DNA from: Phallusia mammillata
Taxonomy: Eukaryota; Chordata; Ascidiacea; Phlebobranchia; Ascidiidae
Direction: 5' to 3'
Assembly: GCA_003260075.1 (NCBI GenBank)
Contig: QLIY01000737.1
Span: 1-64,000, forward strand
DNA: 64,000 nt
Positions 12,681 through 25,603 of the stretch are shown piece after piece. The position numbers and the translations under genes were made by a program. Within the stretch, counting starts at the first letter, position 1, and each line of letters opens with the position of its first letter. The notes beneath the pieces were generated by a model. The model was not told the DNA's origin, did no database searches, and saw only the letters and a list, made by a program, of their open reading frames with translations.

Positions 12681-13994
12681 TTTTCGTTCCTTGAAATAAT
12701 AACTGACTGATAAGCTCAGGTTTTTAAAACAAGGAAGGTATAATGGTTTTGTTTATTGTTTGCTACACTTGTCTTAGGTAGCCCAAAGGCACTTGACTTT
12801 CTTTTGGCATCTTTGAGGTTTGCTTTCGTTTTGTGTTGCACAGCATAAACGTCTTTCCAAAAATATGCTATTTCGTGACAAAAGTATTTTGCAAACTCTA
12901 AGCAACCTTACAGGTACCAACGTAAAGAATGCAAACGAGTTGCCAAAGGGAAGTATTGGGCCTTCTGAGTTGTCTTAGGCGAAATGTAGCAGCCACTAAA
13001 CGAAACCTTATTTCCTTGAAAAAGCCCAAACTTATTCAGTCAGTTCTTACTTCAAGAAAAATGGCATAATATAAAAAATATCCAAATAGCGGATAAACTT
13101 CTGGGCTGCCTTAGGCCAAATGTAGCGGCGATAAAACGAAATTGAGATTATTGTAAAAAAAACTTACACCTGTTTTTTATTTATTTTTTGAATATATTCT
13201 TGTTGTGCCAAAACCTCCTTTGATAAAATTTATGCAACCTTTTAACATCACAAAAATGCAGATATGATCTTGAACATTCACAAACACAATAAAGTGAAAA
13301 TAATGTGACGGCATAATTTGCAAACCAAAACGGGGCATAATAATTCAAATTTGTGCACCAAAGGTTTTCGCTTCAAATGGTAAGAAACTAAAAGTGTTAA
13401 CTTAAAACTTGTTTTAATATTGCAATTTAACAGAGGCACTATCCGAATTTAAATATAATGGTGGAAAGACCACAAACCCTTGGCGGTTACGCCAAAAAAC
13501 GCCTTACCAGTTTCAGTTTGGAAAGGCTACGTCGGGGCCCGGCCAGCTATGAAGAAGGGGTTGGGCTGCGCTTATGAAAGTACAGTACAGTGGAATAAAA
13601 AAAAAAGATGGCGGTACAATAATGGGTAAGCTGTAGACAGTGTATCCTGTTTGGACCTATAAGGTCTGAAGTTAAAATATAAATATATTGGGATAAATCT
13701 AGTTTCAATGAAGAAGCTCCAGGTTTTGACAGCCTGGCTTACAGTTACAAACAACAATACATGTTTCAAAAAAATTGTCACAAAGTGGAAATGGAACTTA
13801 TTGCACTGTCGGGTTGTAGAATTGGTGCGATCTGACGGCATAATATAGCCAGTATACTTTAATCATCTGTTATAATTGGGCAAATGACTCAAATCGACTG
13901 CTTTTTTGGTGTCCTTGCTGTTTACGATTTTACACAAATTTGATGAATCAATTGACAATGCAAATTAAATTTACTTGATTTATAAAAATACATG
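12681..13994. other. Intergenic stretch between genes A and B
   Basis: Expected to hold the promoter of A (transcribed leftward from about 12680) and the 3' region of B. Two diverged copies of a short segment (CTTAGGC.AAATGTAGC and neighbours) occur at about 12960-13020 and 13095-13145. A GC-rich patch (tcggggcccggcca) lies at 13530. No gene is recognised. Confidence 0.4.
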
Positions 13995-16900
13995 TCATGG
14001 GCTGCAATTCAATGACTTTTTCATGACTTCGGCATTGCATGGTGGTGCGTAGACCCCGGCTTTCACCATTTTGTTGACGAGATTAGCTAAGGTGTGTATA
14101 CAGGATCCCGATAAAGATTGAAAATTATTGCATTTTATGGATTTGCGTGTAGGCAAATCATAACATTCACATCTCCATCTAAACTCCCAATTTAGTTGTC
14201 CTACACATTGAAGTGATCGATTGCCGTAATGAATCTGCAATAAAAGAGCAACTTGATCAAAAATGCATCATTTTAAAGGTTGTTTTCGTGGACTCGACTT
14301 AAGCACACATAACTATCTTGCCTCAAAATATTATGTTGTGAAAATTGTTGTAAACTGAGAACAACAGCTAAACACAAAACGTAACTTACATGTAGAGCAT
14401 ATATTTTTAAACGGAGGTAAATTTATTTAGAAAGGTTGTATTTGACATGCGTTGTGGTTAAATATAAGTAACTTCATTTGCCTTACAAGATAAAATTCAA
14501 AAATATTCAGAACTGCTGCTTAAGTAAAACGCACACCAATAAGTTATTGTTAATAATTTAATGACAGTGTAAATAAAGTAAAATCCTAATCAGTTTTTCA
14601 TCCTATATTCTTTTATCCGACACTTCTGCAACCGATTATATAAATAAAAGAGAAAGGGGTTCTGCTGAAGCGAAATAAAGAGTTTATATCTCATATCTTC
14701 TGCTTGCTTGCTACCTTTAGAGGTAGAGCTACTAACCTAAGGAGCCAAGTCACAAACGTTTGCTAAATTCCTATAGATAGCGTAAAGNGTTTCTTCGACA
14801 TTTCTGCAACCGATTATATAAATAAAAGAGAAAAGGGTTTTGCTAAAGCGAAATATAGAGTTTCGATCTCCTATCTTCTGCTTGCTTGCTACCTTTAGAG
14901 GTAGAGCTACTAACCTAAGGATCCAAGTCACAAACGTTTGCTAAATTCCTATAGATAGCGTAAAGAGCTCATCTATTTTAGGGTTAAGGAACTGAGAAAA
15001 TTTTAATGCTAGTTTTATCATAAAACTTCACTCCAACCGTAATATCCTAAACCGCCAGCATTTTCATGATAATATTTGGTCGTTTGCACTATAATATTTG
15101 GTCGTTAATAATTATCGCTTTATTGGACTGCATGTCAGTTCTTACCGTTTTGTATATGCCAGGTAAAGTTTTTGAAACAGCTCCTTCAAGTTTGATCCAG
15201 TCTATAGAATACTCACAATGAGGTCCAGTGTAACAAGGTGGACATTCGCAAACGGGAATCGGTTCCGACCAATGACGATCGATTCCGCATTTTACGTTCG
15301 GTGTTCCCTAAAAGTTAAAATTGAAAAGAAAGATTTTACGATATATTAGCAATTTAAATTTTTTTCAATTCAATGTTTTATTTGTCACGCTTTGAAATTT
15401 AAACAATTGCATAACCAAAATATAACGAACGTAGTAGAAGCGCGACCGGCTCAATGAGAGCCAAACATTGGCCATCGAGTCACTTGACCCGTAGCAATTC
15501 AATTCATTTGTCTTGAATTCGATATTTTTGTCTATAATATTAATATAATCTAGAATTTCTATGTCTGGTAACAACGTTACTTTTAATATTAGTATCAACA
15601 TGCCTATATGCCCGGTAACAACATTATAGTTAACATCAGCGTGTTACCGGTATGGAAAACTTGACATTTTAAACATTATGCTGATACTATGCTGACAATG
15701 TTCATTTTGACGAAACTCTTAGAAAACCATTAAATGATAAAATTCAATTAAAAGCCTTCACTATTAATGTATGCATAACATATTAGCCTATTTGTACAGA
15801 GTCTACAGAAGGAAGGAACTTTGTGTAAACAACACTAACCTTTAACACAAAACCAGGTTTGCAAGTGAAGGAGCAACTGGAAAGAAAATGATATTTAGAA
15901 GAACAGTCTTGATTTCTGTTTGTTGTTTGTGTTGGCGCTGGACAAGCTGTACGTTTTGGAAATTGAATATTATTAAAAACCGAAATTTAACGTCAATTTG
16001 TTTGTTGATTTAATACTAACTTGAAAAGATGTAAAATATGCCGCATGCCATAATGACAGCCACAAGAAGAAGAGCTACCAGACAAAGGATTTGGGTCATC
16101 TTCTTCAATCCAACCGTTTCTACAAAATACACAACGTAGCAAAAACGGTTTGTCGTTTAAACATTTTTGTTTTACGTTATTTGAACTAAAATATATAAAG
16201 CCGCTGTCAACAGCTATAGTTAAAAAATACAAATAATCATTTAAAATTACTCTTTTGGGCGTTGTAGGAATCAAGTGTTGTTTCTAGGGTTGGGTTCGAG
16301 TTGACATTAGAAGATTCAGCAGAGTTTGGCAACCAAGATTCCACTGTACCAGCCGAACTTTCTGCTGGGTCGAATGGTGTGTCGGTCAAATAAATGTGCT
16401 TTGGAAATGTTTGGTTGTCGTCAGCAAATCCTTACAAAAACAAAAATTAAATACACTGTAGCGGCAAATTGCTACCAAATACTTCGCGTACTGAATGTAT
16501 AGCAGGCCTTTTTATTTCAGCGGTTGGTTTTGTACAGAGGAGGGATTCAGTCGGTTTGCACCGGTTATATAGAACCGTCTCACAAAATTATCTGCCCCCC
16601 CCCCATCAGCGAACCGGTTAGCATTACTGGTTACTGTCAACGGACTTTTTGTGACAGAACCGGTTGAAAAAAATGACTTTGTGATAGAACTGGCTGAAAA
16701 AAATGAAATTCCATGACTGGTTTTATACCTTTTGGAAGAACCATAGTTGTATAAAAAATCATTACGTGTATGAACTATATACGTCCAATTTTTTCCAAAG
16801 TTCTGTTTACGTAAATGTGTAAAGTATTTTAAATAAAAATTAGTGTGTAGTATAAGTGCGAAATCTTCGAATATTAAGACCTTAGATAGTAACACACCTT

Positions 16901-17162
16901 GTTTTCCTTCGTGGCCCAGTAATGGTGATAATTCGTCGTAAGGGGAATCATTGATGTCGTGTTTAAAGGAAGCACGTATAAAGCAAACGTCATACGAAAA
17001 ATCTCCCGTCCCGGACGGTCCCGGCTTTGATGCTTGCAGAAACTCCTTTGGCAACGGAATAGTTGCATAGTGTCCAGCTCCATTTTCGCTAAACTTTTTT
17101 CTCAGTACTTTCCTTATTGGCACTACAGGCTTTCTGCGGCCTGTTTCGGTTGTTTCTTGCAT
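13995..17162 (-). CDS. Gene B: type II membrane protein with sushi-like and novel 7-Cys domains
   Basis: Six exons: 17162-16898, 16430-16251, 16119-16021, 15946-15840, 15307-15146 and 14234-13995. Their sum is 1053 nt, 350 residues, fully in frame with GT/AG at every junction. The cytosolic tail carries YDVCFIRASFKHD and the acidic dileucine ELSPLL. Exon 2 starts after G with FADDNQTFPK. The membrane helix (about residues 150-175) is preceded by LKK. The sushi-like module has cysteines at exon 4 (CPAPTQ, QDC, SSC, FTC) and exon 5 (VKC, PVC), then CECPPCYTGPHC. Exon 6 begins IHYGNRS, a glycosylation sequon, and ends NCSP-stop. The start at 17162 is the only in-frame ATG at the 5' end. Intron 1 hosts a hAT MITE. 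It is the best intact example of the family; function unknown. Confidence 0.85.
14618..14967. repeat. Direct duplication of about 170 bp joined at an N (14788)
   Basis: The segment 14618-14787 is repeated at 14797-14967 with a few differences; both contain GGTAGAGCTACTAACCTAAGG and end ATAGATAGCGTAAAG. The single N at 14788 sits exactly at the join, so this is probably an assembly duplication. The GGTAGAGCTACTAAC phrase is shared with the MITE at 61326, so the underlying sequence may be a related element. It lies in intron 5 of gene B. Confidence 0.75.
16535..16719. mobile_element. hAT-type MITE (family 1, copy 2) in intron 1 of gene B
   Basis: Degenerate ends CAGAGGAGGGATTCA and TGAAATTCCATGACTG are flanked by GTTTTGTA (16527-16534) and GTTTTATA (16720-16727), 7 of 8 matching. 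The interior shares AGCGAACCGGTTAGCATTAC with the copy at 50414. A 10-base C-run at 16595-16604 interrupts it where the other copy reads ATTTGATGAG. Confidence 0.85.
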
Positions 17163-17629
17163 TTTGTGTATTTCTTAAGCTTTAAGTCTCTCGCAAAACA
17201 ATCCAAGAGTTCTGTTTTATGACTACCAGCTTGGTTGCAGCCTAAAGCATCTATTTTGACGAGTTGTTACCTCACTGATGTTGGCAAGGGCTTTGGACAA
17301 CTTTCGAGGCTGCTTTGAATGTGCTATTTTTGTTAAAGCGTGAAGCTTTTTTGTTGACGTGTGCAAATGCAAAGTGTCGTGTCTTGCTACTTTCGGTGGG
17401 CAACACGGTGTCTCTCGGTATTTTGTAATATTCCAACAAATATATTTCTGTGATATCATTTAGTTTACTTTCATTAGAGAATATATGTACTTCATATTCC
17501 ACTTGCAAAGTCATGAAAGTGTATTGAAAAAACAACAACGGTTAAATCAGAAACATCTGTTTTAAATCTACATGCAAATGCTACGACATCAAATGCTTTT
17601 TGTTCACTGGTGGTTTTCAATGTTTAGAT

Positions 17630-18274
17630 CAGGGGTTCCCAACCTTTTTTCGATCTCGTACTACTTGGACGCTTTGTACTGCCACGCGTACCACTTCTTG
17701 CAGAACAACTTATTTAATCGAATCTTGTTTTATTAAGAATAATAATATTGGCCTACTAAAATATTACTAAAGCACGACAACTAAATTTAATGATATTTTT
17801 GTTTTTGCTTACTGTCCACCAATTGGCCGAGCAATCATTTGCCGTAATCAACGCCCACTGTCCCACAGCGTTGTACGGCTTTTCAAAGCAACTGTGCTTC
17901 TTGTTGGCAATTGACATGACCTGTAGTTTGTAGATCGTAATGAACGAAACAACAGAAATAGTTACGTAACAATAAGAAGAGGCTTGGGGATTTTTTTTGG
18001 TAAACAAAACCAGATAGAATGTTGTGAATCCAATTTTTTGTGAAAAAAAACGAAAGCTACTCGCGTACCACTTAAAAAACCTTCGCGTACTGACCAACGA
18101 NGAAATAGTTACGTAACAATAAGAAGAGGCTTGGGGATTTTTTTTGGTAAACAAAACCAGATAGAATGTTGTGAATCCAATTTTTTGTGAAAAAAAACGA
18201 AAGCTACTCGCGTACCACTTAAAAAACCTTCGCGTACCACTAGTGGTACGCGTACCACCGGTTGGGAACCCCTG
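17630..18274. mobile_element. hAT-type MITE with perfect 8-bp target duplication
   Basis: Ends CAGGGGTTCCCAACC and GGTTGGGAACCCCTG are perfect inverted repeats, flanked by GTTTAGAT at 17622-17629 and 18275-18282. Subterminal repeats of GTACCAC occur near both ends. Part of the interior (17955-18088) is repeated at 18102-18235 across a single N at 18101, which is likely an assembly duplication. There is no transposase, so it is non-autonomous. It lies just upstream of gene B. Confidence 0.92.
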
Positions 18275-18282
18275 GTTTAGAT

Positions 18283-19820
18283 GATAGACTTTTGCCCCAA
18301 CCTAACCATTCTCGGCCATGCTATAAGAGACCAGTAATGAAATCCGGTGAGTTGGACATATTTTGGTGTGTTGTGAGACATTCGTAGCGAATGAAAACAT
18401 TTCAATTACTCATTTAAATGCGTAGATTCTAGCTCCACAGGGTCGTGTAAACCGCAGCACACAATTAAACGAGTTTTAAGAAGACACCTTTAAAAAGAAT
18501 TTTCTACTGAACCTTTTTTTAAACAACTATCTTACGCCAAAATACGTAGCACATGGTTTGACTCAAGACGTTTGCCCACTTGGAGCATAATCATGGAAGC
18601 GAAACAAAATGAAACAAAGATTTGAAACAAAGATGTTTGATAAATGGAGAAATTGCAAATTTTCATTTTTTACAACAAATTTTCGAGACAAGCATACGAA
18701 ATCACGCGGATCCTCAACTAACCTTATAATACAATGCCAAAATCATATCAATAGCACAAAAAGAACGATTAGTTGTTGAATTCAGTCAGTGCTGCCTTCA
18801 TTTACCTTTCAGGACACTGTTATTACCTGCGCCACATAAACAAACGTCACAATTCTGAAAGACAATTTCGTAGTAATTGAATTGGTAAGGAAAAACAGTT
18901 GATTGCATAAAAAATCAACAGTTTGTATGTATGTGGATATTGTTCTAGAAAAGTTTCCAGATTAAACCCTGCTAAGTTTGCAAATGCTCGATTTATTCGC
19001 GCCAGGAGCCGCTTCCTGATAAAGTAACGTTTATCAGATCCAAGGAGACCACAAGCAATGTGTGAATATTAACTGATGAGTCAAAGTATCGTGCAATGAG
19101 TCAAAGTAAAACTTCCTTGTAGACAAGGGAAAATAAGTGCGTTGAACGACTTTTGGCTACAACAAGAAAAACATAATATATTTGTCTTAAAAATCAACAT
19201 TAAACTTTTAACAATTTTCACAAAATTTAATCTTAATTTACTACTGCTCACTCCAAAAACCACTCCAAATAGATGGATGTCGTAACGGATAGAGGAGCAA
19301 ATCCTTGCAAAGTCAAGACAACACGGAATACTTTTATAACTAATCGTGAATTGGCAATATTTTAGGGCCCCCCCCCCCTTTTAACTACTTTCACAAAATT
19401 TTGATCTTAATGTACTACTGTTCACCTAAAACAAAAAGCTTTATGCCATAACTAGACAGATACCGCAAATGGGATAGGAGCAAATCCTTGCAAAGTCAAG
19501 ACAACACGGAAATACTTTTATAACCAATCGTAAATTGGCAATTTCAATTTAGCTTCGCAATGATTCACATCAGTTATTTTGATCGTGATGATACTAAACG
19601 GTTTCTAACTTAACGCCGAAATTGAAATGGGTTATATTCGTTAATAATAAACCACGATGAAGCCACAATGTCAAACAACGTATATTGTAAATAAAACAGA
19701 ATGGGTTCGATGCTGCAAGTTTATTATTTATGGGAAGAAATGTTGCGCAATGTGCCTGATATTATGAACTTCCACTTGTACAAACGAAAATAATCAAATC
19801 CTTTCAAAACAAACTTTTAA
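18283..19820. other. Intergenic stretch between genes B and C, with one C-run join
   Basis: No gene is recognised. From about 19205 the sequence CTTTTAACAATTTTCACAAAATTT and what follows is repeated after the C-run at 19368-19378, with several differences, as at the other C-run joins. Confidence 0.5.
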
Positions 19821-20449
19821 AAAAGTAGAAGTTTGTCCCAAAAACCTTTTCCCCCGAATCATAGTAAAGTAGGCCTACTGAAGACGTTACACTAAATCAG
19901 CCGGTTACCAAGCATTCCTTCATATGGCAAGGTGTAGATAAACAAAATCTAGCGTGGAATTTGAACCCACGACAGGAGTTTTTGGAACACCGGCTCAAAA
20001 GCCTTGGCATACTATGATGTATGTATTAGGGTGTGCCGTGATCGCTGGTCTGCATAAACGCTCCGGGACTGAACCCAGTAATGAATAAATATGTTCATCT
20101 TAGTTGTTTTATTCCCCCCCCCCAAAAGTAGAAGTTTGTCCCAAAAACCTTTTCCCCCGAATCGTAGTAAAGTAGACCTACTGAAGACGTTACACATCAA
20201 ATCAGCCGGTCACCAAGCATTCCTTCATACGACAAGGTATAGGTGAGCAAAATCTAGCGTGCGTAGGAATTTGAACCTACGACAGGAGCTTGTGGAAGAC
20301 CGGCGTGATGAGTTATGACGCCTTCTGAAGGTCTGCCGCATTATCAGGTATATATTAGATTGTGTCATAATCACTGGTCTGCATGAACACTCCAGGGCTT
20401 ACCCCAGTAATGAATATACATGTTCATCTTAATTGTTTTATCCACCGGT
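19821..20449. repeat. SINE-derived segment duplicated across a 10-C join
   Basis: The segment 19821-20113 is repeated at 20124-20449 after ten C at 20114-20123. Each unit holds an inverted tRNA-like part (AATTTGAACCCACGACAGGAG, antisense B-box) and the SINE phrase GATCGCTGGTCTGCAT in sense (degenerate, as aatcactggtctgcat, in the second unit), followed by GAACCCAGTAATGAAT-like sequence. The same SINE parts recur at 27545, 36670, 42065 and 58335. The duplication itself is probably two alleles in series. Confidence 0.7.
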
Positions 20450-20479
20450 GTTATCAAAAATCAAACTCGACGTGAGTCA

Positions 20480-23400
20480 ATGTCAAGGAAAACATTGCAG
20501 AGCCCCCCCCCCAGTCCAGATTTTAGTGATAATTCTTGTTTAGTTGCAGTGCCAAAGTCGTTTCTGGAGAAGGTAGTGCCTACCTCTTCGAAAAATACTG
20601 GTGTGGGCATTTTAAAAGCTGCCACGGTCCAACGAGACGACTTCTATGATGTGAGCGGCGTTTCATTTGACGAGCGATCACCTTTAATTAGCCGAGAGAT
20701 CGCCAAACCGAAACCAGGTTGGTTCAGTTGAAAATTTAAGTTAGCTTGTGGCATCCCCCCCCCCCCAGTCCAGATTTTAGTGATAATTCTTGTTTAGTTG
20801 CAGTGCCAAAGTCGATTCTGCAGAAGGTAGTACCTACCTCTTCGAAAAATAAAGGTGTGGGCATTTTGAAAGCTGCCACGGTCCAACGAGATGACTTCTA
20901 TGATGTGAGCGGCATTTCATTCGACGAGCGATCACCTCTAATTAGCCGAGAGATCGCCAAACCGAAACCAGGTTGGTTCAGTTCAAAATTAACGTTAGCT
21001 TTTGTCAGCAATCTACAATAGATTTAAACCAATCTTACGTAAAAGCTGCAAAGGCTAGCATCTTAATATCTCAATTAGTTAACTTGGTGTATCTCAATTA
21101 CTATCCTAACCTAAAAGTTACACCAGTTTACATGTTGGTTTTTAAAAGATCCCCATACACCAAAAAAATAATTAAAAAAATGCTGCTACCACATTTTTCT
21201 TGTATAGTATCATTAACTCTGTACATGCATAATCAGTATTCTTTTTCTATCCATAATACTCAAATGACTCGAAATCGATTTTAAGTAATAAGCAATATGT
21301 TGCAGGTGTTCGAGACGACCAGCAAACGTTTCCAAAGCTGGTTTATCTCAGCGCATCACGGACACAACTTCCAGACGATATCAGCACACCTATCTTATAC
21401 TCGATACAAGGTTCATCTCGGAGTGAAGAAAACGAGCTGATTGATTCCACTGGTACCAGTTCTAATTTTGCAACACCAGGTAGAAAAAAAACGGTTACTT
21501 AACAAACGGCAGTTTTTTGTGTGTTAACATGCATGAGGAAAATTCTTTTTATTTTTTATTATTATTTCAAAGCTACGTAGCTATGTTGCTGCTAGGCATG
21601 ATAACAATTTTTTCTCATTTAGTAGAGTTTTTACGTAGAGAGTGTTAGGTGTGTACAAATTGACTACCACATATAAATTTTATTTCGTTGTATTCACACT
21701 TTATTATATAGGTGATTTTTCGGACTTAAGAAGCCCTAAAAACTTGTATGCCTTCGTACTGGTTTAATTTAGACACTCGGTATGTTGTAAACTGGTAGTC
21801 GTAAACCACAAAAAGTTCCTGGGCCAATCGGTATCCACTAACAATGAACATGGTGTAGGATGAGAGTCCTGAGTGTTTCTGACGTCTGTGGTTGTTTGCG
21901 TGACCAAATTCTTGCTTCATTCAAATGTTCCTTTGACATATATAGCGTGTTATGTCATAACACGACGTAGCAGCAAATACGCAAGTGTTTTAACCCAGGT
22001 TAAATGCGAACATGCAGTCTGTAACATTTCCAAGTAATCTGGCAATGTTAGCTAGGAATCATTGGGATCGAAACTTTGTCTGTTGTTTTGAATTGTAGTT
22101 GGAAGGGTTGTCTTCTTCCTCCAGCTAACAATAGTCGACGGGCTACTTTGAATAATCTGTGACACAATCAAGTAAAACTAAAAATGCAAAGATATTTGAC
22201 AACAAACAAAAAAAGTTCATTATTGATTGTTGCAGATGCCAAAAACGCTTTCTTTCTGAAAAAATGTGTACATGTATTGAGTGATTTATGTGATCTTTTT
22301 AGAAAAGAAGCCGTCAAATCGAAAAATTTGGATTCTTTGCTCGTTAATACTTGTGCTTTTACTCCTTCTAACCGCTGGCATCTTGTTCTACTTCTTTTTA
22401 AGTAAGTTAGAGTTGAGTATTAGATTAGTAAGTAACGCAAAAGTGACACTTATCATTAAGAGCCATTGCTAGAACTTGAAACAATTAAAGATTTTACGCG
22501 CAAATTCGAATGTTTTTAAACATACATCTAAAAGTTTATGCATTGCTTAAAACAAACCTAAAACACTCATATAATAGATAGCGGGTTTAGATTATTTTTA
22601 ACAAATGATATTACACAATAAAGACAAAATTAGCAGAAAATATGTCATGAAACTATTGTGGAAGTTTGGTCATTTCCAGATTTGTTTTTAACTTTTGCTT
22701 TTTCTATTTATAAAAGAGCTGTATAACTTATAATAGTTTCCATGAAAAAATGTCCACTTGACTCGAATTTCCAAATAGCGCTGTTTTTGCGCAAATTTTC
22801 GTGGTCACCAATTTGTAATTTGAGGTATAATATTTCCAGTCTGTTCCAAGCTTCCTTATGATGACAATCGTATTCAGCCCCCCCCCCTAATAGATAGCGG
22901 GTTTAGATTATTTTTAACAAATGATATTACACAATTAAGACAAAATTAGCAGAAAATTTGGTATGAAACCTTTGAAGAAGTTTGGTCATAACAGCGCTGA
23001 CTCGAATTTCCAAATAGCGTTGTTTTCGTGGTCACCTATTTGTAAAACTGAAGTATATTAATTTCAGCCTGTTCAATGCTTCCTTATGATGACAATCGTA
23101 TTCAACAATGTACATCTGCAAATCGAATGCTTTCTTCATGTGACTTTAGATGCAAACCTGGTTTCATCCAAAAGGTATTAAAGATAACTGGAATTTGTAG
23201 ATAAAAAAGGTAAACTCCCCCCCCCCTACATCTGCAAATCGAATGCTTTCTTCATGTGACTTTAGATGCAAACCGGGTTTTATCCTAAAGGTATTAATGA
23301 TAATTTGCACTTGTAGATAAACAATATGAGCAAAAATATTATAACTATATAAGGTGCAAATGATGATTGGCATTTGTAGATAAACAAGGAGATGGAATGA

Positions 23401-24540
23401 TTGAAAAAGTGTACAAAGAAAAAAGTGAAAAAACCACTTGCAAAACGATTTTTAAATCTGTTTTTAATCTTTGGGTAACAATGTTTATATGAAGCAAACT
23501 AAACTGCATTTATGCACAAAAATGGTAAAAAACGAAAAATCCCCCCCCCCAAGGAGATGGAATGATTGAAAAAGTGTACAAAGAAAAAAGTGAAAAAAAA
23601 CACTCGCAAAACGCTTTTTAAACCTGTTTTTAATCTTTGGGTAACAATGTTTTTATGAAACAAACTAAACTGCATTTATGCACAAAAATGGTAAAAAAAC
23701 GAAAAACGAAAAACGAAAAACGAAACTTTAACTTGCAGTTAAAAAATTTCTGCAAAACTGTTTGCATTATTTTATGCAAAACTGTCAACAACGTTGCAAC
23801 GTAGTTCTCACTCATGGCACGTTCTTTGAAATAAATACCACAACTGCATTATTCTATAAGGAAAGATTAAAACTATGTCACGACATGAGCGTTCTGTTTT
23901 AGGGTGCATCCAATGCCACTTGTCAACTGTCACGTCATTGGTCAGCTCCCGCGCCAACCTGTCACTGTCCAACTTGTTCAGCAGGACCTCAATGCCAATA
24001 TTCAATAGACTGGAATATAGTTTCAAAGACGTTGTTCTTAGCAAAGCTTTATGATCCTACATTAGTAAGTACATCTGAAAACGTTCATCAAAAATGTGTT
24101 CTTTAAATCCAAAAGCAATTAACTTTAGGCAAAATTAAAGGTTTACCTAGGTTTTTTATCCAAACCATTTCCGTAAAAAATTTCTGGTAAAAATTCGTTA
24201 TCATTTGGTGGCAGTAACTGTTGAGAATTTGTACATTTAAATACTTGATGTACCTTTGAATAACAACTGATCCTTTTTGCAGGTCCACTACGGCAACTAC
24301 AAAATTGCATGTGAAGCATTTTTGGAAATACCATCTTTAAAGTTTTCTTGCAGATGTAAATCTATTAACATACCAATTCAACAGCAAGCAAGATGCAGTA
24401 ATTTCTCCGGCATTCCAGGCGCTTGTATTCACACTCTCGCTAACCTACTACACAATGCTACACAGAAGGGATACTTGCCTACACCATGCAATGAAAGCGA
24501 AATGCAACCCTATCTAGATTGCCCTCCACCCCATAATTGA
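20480..24540 (+). CDS. Gene C: type II membrane protein with sushi-like and novel 7-Cys domains
   Basis: Model: 20480-20717, 21306-21479, 22303-22401, 23068-23174, 23903-24064 and 24283-24540; 1038 nt, about 345 residues. The tail has LVAVPKSFLEKVVPTSSKN, DDFYDVSGVSFD and dileucine ERSPLI. The helix (ILCSLILVLLLLLTAGILFY) follows KKPSNRK, favouring N-in. The sushi-like module includes NRIQQC and CKPGF. Exon 6 starts VHYGNYK. The assembly is damaged: exon 1 occurs twice (after C-runs at 20503-20512 and 20755-20766), and exon 4 occurs as a 5' piece (22840-22877), a full copy and a 3' piece (23227-23290). The start and first residues depend on reading through a C-run, which happens to keep frame. 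The exon 4 versions differ in residues, which suggests two alleles or a mixture with gene D. Most similar to D, arranged tail to tail. Confidence 0.75.
20767..20971 (+). other. Second copy of gene C exon 1 (probable allelic duplicate)
   Basis: This repeats 20513-20717 after a 12-base C-run. It encodes the same tail with small changes (for example PKSILQK in place of PKSFLEK, and VSGIS in place of VSGVS). It ends at the same donor (CCAG/GTTGG). The upstream start is missing, so it is best read as the other allele's exon 1 rather than an alternative exon. Confidence 0.65.
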
Positions 24541-25603
24541 ATTTGATACAACAGTTTTCAAAGTTTTGTGAATTGTAAATTACATTTTTTTGGAGATGAA
24601 ATCGTACCAGTGTTTTTATTGTTTTAATCGAGACTCTTTTGAACTTATTAAATAATTATTTTTTGCTCTTAGTTGAAAATTGGATGTATGTTTCAAAGTA
24701 GTCGTAAGCAACCTGAAAATAAAATAAAATAATGATTTCTCATTTGGCTTTCTTATTATTACTTGTGGGGTGTTTTACTCCCTTTACAGTACAACGGTCG
24801 TATTGTAGCGAGGTGTTTATTCGAGATACATCTGAATTAAAACACAATGTGCGAATACGCCGTATAAGAATAGAGTCAAAGAAAGAAGGCAATCTGTCCG
24901 GTTCGCTGTAGTATGCAAAAATACGATAATCGTAGTAAGAGAGCCCGCTACAGTATAAACAAACCTCTTAAATTCTAATTTTGCCTATGATTGAACACGT
25001 GTGCATACATCTTAAATGCAACTAATTAAATAAGTTTCAAAAGCTCGTTCAAAAGCAAGTTTAAACTACGTTCACGCAGAGTTCTAAAACAATATGAAAG
25101 AAGATGCAGCTAAATAAAATACACTAAAAAAATCTGTTTAATTGTGTGCTGCGGTTTACATGACAACGTGCATTCAGAATCGACAGACTTAAATGAATCG
25201 ATAGAAAGTTTTTGTTAGCTACCGATATCTCACGTGTACCTAAACATTTTTCAATTCGCGGGTTTTATTAAGTGTTTCTTTTAGGTCCGTGAATGGTTAT
25301 TTTGGAGAGAATGTGTGACATCTAAACATCGCCCTTCATGTACACGTTTTTGCAGCTACTGCTAGCTGTATTTGCATTTGCATCATAAGGAAACCAATTA
25401 AGTAAAAACATGTTTGCAATTTATTTGTAGGTTTCTTTATTGGCAAGTACTTTGAAACATACATCCGATTTTGAAACTAGGAGCAACACGAATTCTTGCA
25501 AAAGGAAGAGTCTTGATTGAAACAATTAAAACACTGCTACGGTTTCAACTTCAAAAAACTGCAATTTACAATTCAGAAAACATCCGACTTTGCAGTATTG
25601 AAT
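24541..25603. other. Centre of the C/D palindrome
   Basis: The spacer between the converging stop codons of C and D. Its outer parts are inverted copies: GGATGTATGTTTCAAAGTA at 24682 pairs with TACTTTGAAACATACATCC at 25449. The middle shows no gene. It should hold both 3' untranslated regions. Confidence 0.6.

Noticed and set aside
16512-17162. A single 216-codon minus-strand reading frame as one exon
   Set aside because: Only 16898-17162 is gene B exon 1. The rest runs past a good donor into intron 1 and a MITE with a C-run.
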